DNA of 64,000 nucleotides from NCBI RefSeq assembly GCF_026212465.1, contig NC_080058.1, forward strand, positions 8,175,485 to 8,239,484, in the 5' to 3' direction. Every line of letters begins with the position of its first letter. Positions within the stretch are counted from its first letter, which is position 1. Source of the stretch: Amaranthus tricolor. Lineage: Eukaryota > Streptophyta > Magnoliopsida > Caryophyllales > Amaranthaceae. The translations under genes and the position numbers were made by a program. Below, piece by piece: positions 25,860 through 36,428 of the stretch. The notes beneath the pieces were generated by a model, which ran no database searches, was not told the origin of the DNA, and saw only the letters and a program-made list of their open reading frames with translations.

Positions 25860-25940
25860 GCACAAAACTGGGCGACTGGACTATGGTTCAGTCGCACAAA
25901 ACTGGGGACTGATCCATGGTCCAGTCACCCAGTTTTGTGC
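25860..25940. repeat. Hairpin near the left end of the nested Mutator element
   Basis: Arms 25860-25886 and 25914-25940 are inverted repeats of 27 bp with two mismatches (core GCACAAAACTGGG). The loop repeats the CGCACAAAACTGGGG phrase. Lies in the first intron of the transposase gene. Shares the phrase GGTTCAGTCGC with the hairpin at 32171-32292. Confidence 0.85.
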
Positions 25941-25978
25941 AATTTAATTTTATTTTTATTTTTTTATTTATTTACGTA

Positions 25979-25980
<2 letters not shown>

Positions 25981-26024
<44 letters not shown>

Positions 26025-26065
26025 GTTGTTGTTGTTGTCGTCATTATTAATTTTACTTTTTGTAA

Positions 26066-26111
<46 letters not shown>
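25981..26111. repeat. (TTA)n microsatellites
   Basis: Two TTA runs, 25981-26023 and about 26067-26111, separated by GTT and mixed sequence, in the first intron of the transposase gene. Confidence 0.95.
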
Positions 26112-26114
<3 letters not shown>

Positions 26115-29100
26115 TTTTTTTAGTATTAGTATTTTTATTAATTTTTGTTATAATTATTATTTATATTTTCGTCATTAATGTAATTAATTTATATTATTTT
26201 TATTTCAAATTTGCAGGAGTTTGAAAACTTTGGAGACAACGTAGACTACTCCGGTAGATTTGTTACAGATAGGGAATTTATTTCCGTAGATGAGTTACAT
26301 AGTTGGGCCGATGCGATAGCAATAACAATTGGTTTTCAATTTACGCGTGCTTCTTATAAAAAGAAAGAAGAACGTTCTGGAGTTAGTGTCTATTTAAGAT
26401 GTTACCGCTATGGTAATATTAGGGGTGATGTACATAATCTAGATAATACTGCCCGACCTCGTTCTAAAAGTAGAAGTTGCGGATGTAAATTTTTGATTGT
26501 AGGAAGTAGTCGTAAACCAGGAGAAAGACCTTGGACGGTAAGGGTGTGTCCTGGTGAAAAAGAGAAACATAACCACTCGTTCTTAGTGTACAGAGATGGT
26601 CATGTAAGGGCGAATAGGATCAATGTAGATATTCGAGAGCACATACGACAGCTTAGTGCAACCGGAATGCAACCAGTCTTTATTATGAATTCTATTAGAG
26701 ATAATTTTCCTGGTTTTTATACTAGTATGAATCAGATATATAATATTAGGCAATCAATAAGGAGAGAAGAGATGGAGGGTAGGACTCCTCTTCAACACTG
26801 TCTTCATATGGCCACAGAACTTAATTACGTGGTCTGGACAGACTTGGATAGCGAAGGGCAATTGAGCAGACTATTAATTGCAAATCCTACCTCTATCCAA
26901 ACGATACATACGTGGCCGTATGTTGTACTGATAGATACAACGTACAAAACGAACAAACAAAAGTGGCCACTATGTGAAGTGATCGGAATGACGCCAACCA
27001 ATGACAATTTCTTGGTTGCGTTTTGTTTGAGTGAGATGAGGCGCTTGTGTCGTATTCGTGGGTGTTGCAGGGATTGAGAGATATTTTCGGCACTGCTCAG
27101 ACTCCTAGCGTCATTGTAACCGATCGAGACGAAGGTTTATCTGCAGCTATTCATGACGTCTTCCCAGGTAAAAAGGTTTTATTGATTAATTAATGTCGTT
27201 CTATCTATTGAATATGTCTTAATTACGTTCAATGTTTTGTTTAATGTAGATGTGCGGCATTTGTTATGCATTTGGCATATTGCCAACGACATTGAGAACA
27301 TGGTGGACAAGTTGTCCGGCGGGAAAAAAAAATCAATAAGGCCAAATTTTCAGGCAGGGCAGATGGAACCCCTTGGTTGAAAGTTCTACAATCGGGGAAT
27401 TTGAACAGAGATGGCAAGCGATCGTGAGAACGTGGTCGGTTAGGAACAAAAAGGTCGTTCGGTATCTGGCTAGAACATGGATTCCACTTAGAAAGAAATT
27501 TGTGCGTGCGTGGACGAATGATTGTTTCCACTTGGGTAACCAGACTACCAGCAGAGTTGAAAGCCAACACTCGTCTTTCAAGTATTACCTTGGTAGCAGT
27601 AATAGCTCATTCGATACCCTTTTTAAAAGGGCACACGCACAGATTATAAATCAGCAAGCCAGGATCCGACAAGCGCTACAATAATCCATGAATTCTGTAG
27701 CAAGATCGATGCGACATTTTTTTAGACCTTTATATCGCCACGTATCTATCTATGCCTTGGAGCAGCTTCAGCTTGAGTATAACTGCATGTTAGAACTAGG
27801 TAATTTTGTATTTAACAAATGCGGTTGTGTACTTCAAAGAACCCATGGATTGCCGTGTGCATGTTATTTACATATGCGCATCGGTTCAGATGGTGCTTCG
27901 TATGTGGATGACATTCATCAATTCTGGAGTACTTTGAGGTACACAGAGGTAGGAGACGAGACCAACGAAGGAGTACGATACGCGAACGCCAATGACAAAG
28001 AGTACTTTCAATCTCTGGTCGATGAAGTCCTTAAATTTGATCCCGCTGTTGTACGCCGAATGTCTCAGGTACTTGAATATGAACTACACCCAGAAGGAGC
28101 TGAAATACCTAAGCCTTACGCAAGTCCACTGAGAAAGGGAAGACCAAGCACAAGTAAAACCATGAGAAGGAGAAAAAGTGCATTTGAATATAGACATATA
28201 GTAGATCATCTTCTCGTGGTCGAGGTTCTAGATCTTCATCCCGCGAGAGATCTAGTGGCAGATCTAGTGGTCGAGAAACGCAATCTTCAGTAGGAATTAA
28301 GTTTAGTTTCAACTTATCCGGTACATGACTTTCTTTTCCGTTATTTGCATTAATTTGTTACAGTTTAATCTTATTAACCTTATTTTCAATTATTGCAGAT
28401 GATCCAAAAGGTCACGATTTTTCACAGTTTCCATGGCCTAATCACATCCCATTCATTCTTCCACCTTACTTGTTTGACTGGATTGATGTGTTAGGTGATG
28501 GTAACTGTGGATTTAGAGCTATTGCCGTCACAGAGCTAGGAGGCGAGGAAGCATGGCCTCTTTTAAGACGTGCTATGTGTATGGAAATGCAAATGAACAG
28601 AGAACAATACCTAAGTTTGTATCTATCCCAGGAGTCGTTAGACGAGGCTATATTCAGAATAGGTTCACACGGTAATGGACCTGCTCCTTTTATTCACTGG
28701 ATGGATGCACCGATGGCATTGTAGTCTGCTGCAACGTTTCTTAACATTGGCATTGCTTATTATGGTTCTGCTGATGGTAATTCGCAATACAACTATTTGG
28801 TTCTTCCGTTAAGGAAAGCACCGGGCGTGCATAGTGTAAATAAAGTTATACATATATGTTGGGTGAATTTTTGTTCAACTTTTAATGAACGACGATTCAT
28901 CCCCACTCCCGCCCATCCATCAACGTTGGAGAGAAACAGTTGACAATTTCACCAGACATATTGACACACATTTCACTACGAAGATTATGCTCTGGAATAA
29001 TCTACGCGGGCCACGACCACCACCAACTAATAATACCGCTGACGATGCTGTAAATTTAGATACTCCATAGTCTTACGTATTGTATAAATCATTATTTACT

Positions 29101-29316
29101 TGTATTATATAAATTATACACGAGATTCAATTTGTATACACTCCATAATTATAGTAATGTGTATAGTGGTTGTCATAGAAAATATAGAAGACATTCATTG
29201 TGTATAGTAACGATGTAAATTATTAAAGGCATTGACGTAATCATGAATTAAATGTGATGTAAATAGCATTGACGAAAATAAATATAATCATTAATGTAAA
29301 ATAGTTTAAGTACAGA

Positions 29317-31165
29317 CTATGAAGGGCCTTGCCCTTTAAATGTTTGCCATTGAGCAAATAAATCTCTGCAATCATTAAGGTATATTTCTAACGCATGTCG
29401 TTGACGGGGGTTCATATCCGCGAGCGAAAAAGGTAGTCTAGCCACTGGAGCGAATCGACTGGGCCATTCATTGAAAAACTGAAAAAACAAAAGGAAAAAA
29501 GGAGTTAACAAGATATAAAACGACATCAAAAAAAGACAAAGACATAGCATAAAACAAGTATATTTTAAAAACTCACGTATTCAGATTTGCTCTGGGAAGG
29601 ACCAGGACCGGAAGTCGGCCCTTCGTCGGGGGCTATGTACGGGTGCGAGCACACTCTGAACCAGTCAACATAAGTAGGTTCAGCCTCTGATGGAACAGAT
29701 GCCCGACGAAGTCCCTGCTCAACAAGGCGGGCACTAAAGGGGAACCTACTCCATGCCTCCAAATAAACATCAGAAGAAGCAAAGGTCACGAAGTAGGTAC
29801 CGTGTGCCGGTCGGAGAGCCTTGGCTGGTCTCATAGGATGGGGGGGAATAGCCTGCACAAAGCCGACCTGTCGCACTGTCCGCTCCGGCAAATACACCTC
29901 GACCATATCAAAGCAAGTGATACCCCCGATGAAGCTAGTGCGTGGGTGCTCATTCAGTAATGCCCTTGGAGCAGTCATGTACGGATTCCATTCCACCTGC
30001 ACACAAAGACAAGGTAACAAATAAAAATAATCTTAAATTAAAATAACATGCATAAAAAAGTGTGATGTGATGTACAATACCTGAATTTCTGTCATTGAGT
30101 CAAGTATGCTACGACAGTCTCTCAGCCTGTTCACCTCACGACATGGTTTCTTTGTGGACCACATCTCCGCCCTAGTCTTATTAGGCACGTCTGCTCGGCG
30201 AGGATGAGGGCGAAAAGCGGGAAAGTACTCATAGATCCATGTCTGGAGCAATGTGAGGCAACCCGCAATGGTCTTGCAACCAGCCCTAGATGCCATTCCC
30301 AGCTGCCGATACATGTAGGCCAAGGTCACCGCACCCCAGGCGAACTCATCCTGATCAATGTTCACGGCAAGAATCGGGTGAGGTCGCATGCCGGTTCTGG
30401 TCTTATCCGCCAGCAGGGTGGAGCCGACAATAGCCATGTAGTAGGCTGTCGACTGGGTATCCATGGCCTGGGACCTATGACACAACTGCATCAGTTCAGC
30501 AACGTTGACGCAGCCGCCGATGAATACACCTTTCCGCCGTAGCTCAGACATGGGCTCCCCGAACAGATTGGTGATACCGTCCTGCCACTCTACCTCAGAA
30601 GGCTCGGCCGGTAGAGAACCTTCAATAGAAATGCCCAATATGCGTTGCACATCGTGCAACATAATCGTCATCTCCCCCCATGGCATGTGGAAGGTGTTCG
30701 TATCCGGCTGCCACCTCTCCACGAAGGCCGATATCAAAGCACAGTCGATGTGCTGGTGCATAATATACGGCAGACGGCCGAGGGGAGTAGCAGGTAGAAC
30801 ATCGTACAGCGCATCGCTCATATCCCTCTGTCTGATGATGGCCTCCAACGACCTCTTACTACTACGGCATTCCAAAACCGGAGGCGTACGCTCGGAGCCG
30901 TCAAAAATAAGTTTAGCTATGTGCCCGCCGTAGCTAGGTATCAGGCGCGTATCTGTGGGCCCCCCGGGCTGGGGCGATGTGACTAACCAGTCCATGCCAG
31001 CGGACTGTGAGCCCCTGCTCCCCCGTGGCAGCTCATTATCGACGAGACTACGTCTAGAGCGCTCATATGCGCCTAAAGAACTAGGGCCGCCACATGTGAA
31101 TCTCCCGTCCGACCCCCGGACAACAGTCCACTCCGTTGGGCGAATAACGTCGCCTACGTACTCAA

Positions 31166-31200
<35 letters not shown>

Positions 31201-31442
31201 CTAGAAACCCCCCAACTACTCTGGAGGCTGCTAGCCTGGTCATCAATACGAGTACGCCCTACGTTCAGCGCACTCGACCGTTGGGCCACACTGTATCTGG
31301 CAGCCTCTTCCTGCCTGGCCCTCCTAGCAGAACCCGTTACCCCCCTCTCATAAGGGTCCCTTCTGAGCGAGGTAGGCCTAGAGCTATTACCACTCAACAT
31401 GTGTCTAAAAAAATCCTTTCCTTTTCCTTGATTACCAGCCAT
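29317..31442 (-). CDS. Plant mobile domain (PMD/MAIN-like) protein carried by the Mutator element
   Basis: Three exons in one unbroken frame: 30081-31442, 29577-29996 and 29317-29478 (all GT/AG, all phase 0), giving 647 residues. The N-terminal ~170 residues are low complexity with an acidic run of 11 Asp (residues about 81-91). The PMD domain (also called the aminotransferase-like plant mobile domain) spans roughly residues 210-450, with ALISAFVERWQPDTNTFHMP, GEMTIMLHDVQRILGI and FAWGAVTLAYMYRQLG. The C-terminal third includes FIGGITCFDMVEVYLPERTVRQVG and FNEWPSRF. PMD proteins occur in plant transposons and as domesticated host genes (MAIN/MAIL) affecting silencing and genome stability. Its open frame contrasts with the decayed transposase beside it, so it may have decayed more slowly or be under constraint. 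Promoter in 31443-32170 not identified. Confidence 0.85.
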
Positions 31443-31583
31443 TTACTACAATTTTTGATAATTTAATTAAATATTAAGTATTAAATGAACATAATCAAAT
31501 ATTACATTAATTAAGCACATGAACAAAAAACAATAATTAATTACCAACAACTAATGATTATCAACAAGTATAATGTTACAACA

Positions 31584-31585
<2 letters not shown>

Positions 31586-31642
<57 letters not shown>

Positions 31643-31875
31643 GTAATTAATTTTCTAAATTAACAATAATCATAATAATAACAACAATATCAACAAAAAT
31701 AATAACATTAATAATAATCATAACAATAATAACACAAACAATAATAATAATCATAACACTAATAACAAAAACAATATTTAATAATAAAATTAAAGGAAAG
31801 TTTACTAACATTAACAACAACAGCAACATCACCAACAATAATAATAAAAATAATATTCAAAAGAATATAAAAAAC

Positions 31876-31943
<68 letters not shown>

Positions 31944-32013
31944 CATATTTAAAATAATAAATTAATAATTAAAACAAAAATAAAAATTTATTAATAATGG
32001 TAATAACAATCAC

Positions 32014-32062
<49 letters not shown>

Positions 32063-32100
32063 TAAATAAAAAAAATATTAATTATTCATAAAAACACGGG

Positions 32101-32163
<63 letters not shown>
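31586..32163. repeat. ATT/AAT and TA microsatellite cluster
   Basis: (ATT)n at 31586-31642, (AAT)n at 31878-31941 and about 32016-32061, and a (TA)n run at about 32104-32163. Lies upstream of the mobile-domain gene within the nested Mutator element. The TA run is long enough to extrude or to be unstable in assembly. Confidence 0.95.
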
Positions 32164-32169
<6 letters not shown>

Positions 32170-32170
32170 G

Positions 32171-32292
32171 GTCGCACAAAAAACCGCGAGCCGGCCTTGG
32201 GTGAGTCGCAGAAAAAACCGCGGCTGGACCAAGGTTCAGTCGCGGTTTTTTCTGCGACTCACCCAAGGCCGGCTCACGGTTTTTTGTGCGAC
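32171..32292. repeat. Near-perfect 52-bp hairpin near the right end of the Mutator element
   Basis: Arms 32171-32222 and 32241-32292 are inverted repeats of 52 bp with one mismatch, separated by an 18-base loop GCTGGACCAAGGTTCAGT. GC-richer than its surroundings and directly beside the (TA)n run. A transcript could form a long stem and be diced into small RNAs. The loop motif is related to the hairpin at 25860-25940. Confidence 0.92.
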
Positions 32293-32577
32293 TTCCACTT
32301 TTTTTTTTTTAAATTGAAATAATATGATTCGAAAAAAAAATTACCTCGATTAATTTTTTGCAGATTGAACTTCTTGGTTTTTGCTCCAAAATTTTTATGT
32401 TGTAAATTTGTTTTTTGAGTGTGATAAGAGAAGCTTTTAGTGGGATTGAAGTATATATAGGAAATTTTAAGTCCAATGACAAAATCCAAGTTTTTGAAAA
32501 TTTAAAGGCAAATTCGTCATTTCATTAGGGGGTGGCGATAAAATAAAAAGGGTGGCGATGTTTAAGGATTGGGTAGA

Positions 32578-35071
32578 TAAGTTCTTACTTGTAACTAGAG
32601 CAGCAACAAATCAGTACAACAGATCAGAAAATTAAAAAATCAGAATTTTTATTGATTCTGTCCTACTGCAGCACTATAGGTCAGCAATATATATGTTCTG
32701 TATTGCACAAATCAGCCTTAACAACACATGGTCTGATCTGAGAGTCAGATCAGCAACTACGACATCAACAAGCAATACAAACAATACATCAACTACAAGC
32801 AACTACAACAACGCAATCATCGATGCAACAACTACGGCACAATAGATCAAGGAAATGGACAACTATGATGAAATGACCGACTATTTTTCTATTTCATTTC
32901 TTGCGAATAGGGAGCAAGAAAGCTCTATGATGAAATGGTTGTTCAACTCAATGTTGTCTAAGAATGGGTTCAAACATAAGTGTGGGCAAAGCAAATCAAT
33001 GAACTATTTTAGTTCTATTGAAAATACTAGTAAAAGGAAGATAAGCCATACGAGTCTAAATGATACTAGAAAAAAGCTTTCCATCCACATTTTTTGTCGT
33101 GACTTTCTCTTCATGAACCTTTTGATAAATTTAATTTTAACTTGATTGGAAGTATTTTATACTATAAATTAAGACACCAGCAACTTCTATTTATAAAATC
33201 AGGCTGTATTGGTGCTTACTCTTGGCCGTTAAAACTTTCTGATGCCCTTATCTGACATTATTTTTATGTTTGTTAGCTCGGCTTGATCACTAAATTCTGT
33301 TTATTGCCTAGTATGTCAATCTAATCCAATTATGCTTGATCAGGTTTCAAAACAAAAAAGAGACATTAGAAATGGGTCGAAGGCTTTGAAGCCTACTCCT
33401 GTTATAATCCGATGCAAAGCCTACTCCTGTTATAATCCGATGCAAGTGAGGGGTTTAACTGATTAGTTTCTTAAGGCTTGATCAGTTGCAAGCATAGTCT
33501 AAAAAACACACAAGAATACTTCAAATTTCAGAAACTATTACGCTTACATTTCTCACAAACTACAATCTTCCTTCACCAATTACAATCAATCATTAAAATA
33601 CAACTACCATTTCTATCACTTCCCACAAACTCACTACTTAAACACAACATTGAAATGCAAAAATCAACAGAAACATCACATTCATTTCCTTCTAAACCAA
33701 TTCATCAAACTTCCTTGAAATAAAATCAAGGAAACTTACAGATATATTAAGAAAGGGAAAAATTTGAGAAAAACCCTTCGTATAAAATTAGAAGCTTTGA
33801 TCATCCTCCACAAATTTTCCATTTTCAATTAAACCTTCAATCTCCCTCCATAAATTACCATCAATCATCAAAATACAAAAACCAAAATTCAATCACACAC
33901 CCACATTCTCACGATTGAAAGGAAAAAATCAATTTATCAACATTCTCTAAATCAACATCAACAACGACGCGCATAAATATTAGAAAGGGAAAATATGCAC
34001 CTGAAATTAGATGGTGAGACGAGCGAGAGGAGCAGTACAAGTTTTACCGGCGGCAATTCCCCCGGCAAGAAGTTGCGAAATTGTTCCAATCTGTGCTTCT
34101 TGTTGTTGTTTTTTTAACCTGTATATATTTCCTCGTACGACCGTCTCTTTATCCCCTATCTACGACTACTCCAAGTTGTGCTTGAGGCGTGAAGGAGCAA
34201 GTGATAGCTGTTGGTGGTTGCTCGAATGAAATGGGGGAGGAGATGGCGGCTTGCCAACGTTTTACGATGGAGAAAAGGGAGGAGGAGATGGTGGCGTGGC
34301 TGCTTGTTCGTCTTAAATTAATGGCGGTTCATGAATTAGGGTTTGGGAAAGTGCTCTCCTTCCCTTTCATTTGAGTTTGCTTTCTTTCTTTCCTGTGAAA
34401 TATGAGACGATATTCATTTAAAACTCTAATCCATCGATCTATAGACTACATAAATTTACTCTCAAGTCCAATAAAGTAAGACAAACTCCATTATATTAGC
34501 AAATTAAATAAAAAATACTCCATTATACCAGCAAATTCTAATAGTACAAATAAAATTTCAAAAAAAAAAAAAAAAAAAAACTATTCAAATTCCAATATTA
34601 CAAATAAAATTTTAGGTGGAATATCTTTATTTAGTATTTAAAAACATTCATTTAGTATTTCTTTTTCAGTTGATTGTTTTTCTAACTTTTTAGTTTTTTT
34701 GTTTCGTGGATTAATTAAGGTTTGCAGAGCTTTGAAAATGGGGCGATAAGGCGGTTTTCATCCCTATAACATCATGTCATTTGTGGTGTCATAATTTATT
34801 TATACTAACGATTTTGGAGATTTTATAAACTTAATAACTCATTTTAAGTTAGTTTAAACATCGAAATATTTACTAATATGAACAATTACGTATTGAACAA
34901 GCATTTAAAGAATTTGGAAAAATTCAATGTATGACCTTAAGCTTTTAATTTTTCTACTTGCTAGGCAAAAAGGTTAAGGTTTTTGTTAATTATGTTTGGA
35001 AAATATCGGGTCCTTCTTCAGCCGTGTTTTTAATTTGTTAATTAAAATAATTATAATTAGTTAGGTGAATA
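32578..35071. other. CACTA interior, right of the nested element
   Basis: No CACTA transposase is visible. An open frame at 32855-33145 (96 codons, MDNYDEMTDYFSISF...) has no recognisable domain. A GC-richer patch at 34011-34375 has short open frames and could be a captured host fragment, but no homology is recognised. Purine/pyrimidine-rich A tracts occur near 34560-34580. Confidence 0.5.
33390..33445. repeat. Perfect 28-bp tandem duplication
   Basis: Two identical adjacent units beginning AGCCTACTCCTGTTATAATC at 33390 and 33418. Perfect identity suggests a recent event inside the CACTA interior. Confidence 0.9.
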
Positions 35072-35255
35072 CCCATGCTTATAGGTGTGGTTAATTAAGC
35101 TTATCCACGCTTATAAGCGTGGGTAAATTCAACTCATATTGAGCTTTTTGTCTTTAGATTTGCTTTTCCCCACGCTTATAAGTGAAGATATTTTCCGCAC
35201 GCTTAATATGTGTGGCTAAATTAAGTATTATGCCTACACTTAATTAAGTGTGGGT
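35072..35255. repeat. Right subterminal palindromic repeats of the CACTA element
   Basis: About five copies of the same palindrome as at the left end, at roughly 35072, 35103 (the clearest, CCACGCTTATAAGCGTGG), 35168, 35195 and 35232. Matches to the left set confirm that both ends belong to one element. Confidence 0.88.
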
Positions 35256-35276
35256 AGATACAACTTTTTTGTAGTG

Positions 35277-35334
35277 GTTATAATCTCAACTAAATAATGT
35301 TATACTCCCAAATAAACAATGTTATAATCACTAC
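35277..35334. repeat. Minisatellite, middle part between two insertions
   Basis: Continuation of the array broken at 24333, with units of ATAATGTTATACTCCCAA type. Ends with ACTAC (35330-35334), the duplicated target of the solo LTR. Confidence 0.8.
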
Positions 35335-36021
35335 TGTTAGAGTTATTAGTGACTTGAGTGCACCATTCAAGACTATGCATTAGTATGAGTGCATAGAAGT
35401 GAATCTTTTGGGTGTGTAAGTTATTCACTTAATGTGTAGTTAAGTTGGTGGATTAATTGGTGTGTTGATGGAGGCACAAGTATGCATATTATGATGGTAT
35501 TTAAGGCATGATGAATGATATAGTTAATGATAATACTAAAAGGTGAAGATTCTTGTACGAAGCATCTAAGTAATGAAGCATTGCCTTGATCGAGCATTGG
35601 ATTCGGTTTTTGACTCTTGATGTTCCTTGAAGTTGTTTATTGTGCATTGATCTTTAGCTTTAATTATGTAAAACTTAATGTACAAACCTCTATAAATAGA
35701 GGTCTCATATGCCATTGTAACACTTCCACAAAAATACCTCAAGCCTAAACACATAGCCTATATATCTCTTCTCTATTGTAATTCTCATTTGAGAGTTCTT
35801 TGAACTCCCTTGATAATATAAGAGATACTAACATCGGAGGATGTAGCTTTAATTGGGTGAACCTCATTAAATTTTTGTGTCGTTTTATTGCATTATTATC
35901 TCCTATAAACATCGATATCATTGATAGTATAATTTGTTTGTCACAAGACTTCATACATTCGATCTTGGTGATATTAGAGATTGAAACACATCGTTTGATC
36001 TCTAATATAGCATCGTTTTCA
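35335..36021 (+). mobile_element. Solo LTR, copia-type, 687 bp
   Basis: Starts TGTTAGAG and ends GTTTTCA, flanked by the perfect 5-bp duplication ACTAC (35330-35334 and 36022-36026). It has a TATA box in CTATAAATAGAGGTC (about 35689-35703) and GGTGAACCTCATTAAATTTTTG downstream (about 35857-35878), typical of plant copia LTRs. No internal region remains, so LTR-LTR recombination probably removed it. Confidence 0.88.
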
Positions 36022-36170
36022 ACTACTAAACTATGTTATAACCCCAACTAAACAATGTTATACTCTCAACTACATTATGTTAGAACCCCAACTAAAATTG
36101 ATATAACCCACAATACACAATGTTATATAACCAACCACGTCAACCTATATCAAACGTTCATATTTATAAT
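36022..36170. repeat. Minisatellite, right part
   Basis: Resumes the ACTATGTTATAACCCCAACTAA units after the solo LTR and fades out by about 36170. Confidence 0.75.
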
Positions 36171-36247
36171 ACCAATTATATTAGTTATATCCTCAAATAT
36201 ATGAATTTATAACACAATTGCTTTTATCACCCATCTCAAAAATTAGT

Positions 36248-36428
36248 TATTGTTGTCTTCTTCAGCATCACTATTTTCCACCATTGATGAAACTTAATTT
36301 AAAAAAAAATCAGAAGAACCACAACCGCTTTTATTAGCTGCCCCAAACAGTAGATATTGTTGTCTTCTTCAACATCACTATTTTTCCATCATTGATGAAG
36401 CTTTATTTAAAAAAAAGAACCACAATCG
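36248..36428. repeat. Diverged ~107-bp tandem duplication
   Basis: Two similar units beginning TATTGTTGTCTTCTTCA at 36248 and 36355, each running through an A-rich stretch to GAACCACAA. They differ at several positions. Confidence 0.8.

Larger units (their letters stand above)
25764..29070 (+). pseudogene. FAR1/MULE-type transposase spliced to an OTU cysteine protease domain, decayed
   Basis: Exon 1 25764-25796 (MANESDYESDA) joins exon 2 at 26217. Then come a FAR1-like zinc-binding region (about 26290-26600), the MULE DDE core with VVLIDTTYKTN and VIVTDRDEG, an 82-bp intron 27168-27249, a helical segment (27250-27680) with AGRWNPLVESS and TTSRVESQHS, a SWIM finger CGCVLQRTHGLPCACYLHM (near 27820-27880), and a Ser/Arg-rich linker (SRGRGSRSSSRERSSG). 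After a further intron (28321-28398) follows an OTU domain with GDGNCGFRAI (Asp and catalytic Cys). Disablements: one-base deletion near 27035; frame change near 27320-27360 (at a 9-base A run); stops at 27682-27684 and 28722-28724; frame changes near 28190 and 28870, the last at the expected place of the catalytic His. The parts lie in the right order and phase for one spliced transcript, but the fusion itself is an inference. Confidence 0.8.
25470..32577. mobile_element. Mutator-like element (~7.1 kb) with transposase-OTU gene and mobile-domain gene
   Basis: The ends form a long degenerate inverted repeat of about 100 bp. The left end (from about 25470) has ACTTACTAAATTTCGCCA, then TCGCCACCC and GAAATTACGTATTTG. 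The right end read inversely (from about 32577) has CCTTAAACATCGCCA, then TCGCCACCC and GAAATGACGAATTTG. Exact ends and the target duplication are not resolved; ATTACTTAT (left) and CTTACTTGT (right) are similar flanks. Contents: a FAR1-type transposase reading into an OTU domain on plus (25764-29070), a plant-mobile-domain gene on minus (29317-31442), two related hairpins near the ends and long ATT/AAT microsatellites. Inserted in the CACTA element. Confidence 0.82.
24334..35276. mobile_element. CACTA (En/Spm-type) DNA transposon, 10.9 kb, with nested Mutator element
   Basis: The right terminus read inversely is CACTACAAAAAAGTTG, the classic CACTA end; the left terminus is CATTACCAAAAAAAATCG, a diverged version. 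The element is flanked by the perfect 3-bp duplication GTT (24331-24333 and 35277-35279), as expected for CACTA. Both ends carry arrays of palindromic subterminal repeats on the pattern CCACGCTTATAAGCGTGG. The interior outside the nested Mutator element (24630-25469 and 32578-35070) shows no CACTA transposase (TNP2-like) or TnpA-like gene, so this copy looks non-autonomous. Subtracting the nested element leaves about 3.8 kb. Confidence 0.9.

Noticed and set aside
26825..27581. Minus-strand frames opposite the FAR1-type transposase
   Set aside because: Shadow frames; the plus strand carries the DDE and SWIM motifs.
29317..31442. Calling the mobile-domain gene a phosphatase or aminotransferase, as such proteins are often labelled
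   Set aside because: No metal-binding phosphatase motifs or pyridoxal-phosphate site is visible; only the PMD motifs are.
30204..31466. Plus-strand open frames opposite the mobile-domain gene
   Set aside because: Shadows; the Ser run is the antisense of the Asp run in the minus-strand protein.
31647..32266. Minus-strand frames rich in Ile/Val or alternating Tyr/Ile
   Set aside because: Translations of AAT and TA microsatellites.
34011..34374. Possible small host gene or captured exon in the CACTA interior
   Set aside because: Short overlapping frames, no recognised domain and no conserved splice structure; mentioned only as a GC-richer patch.
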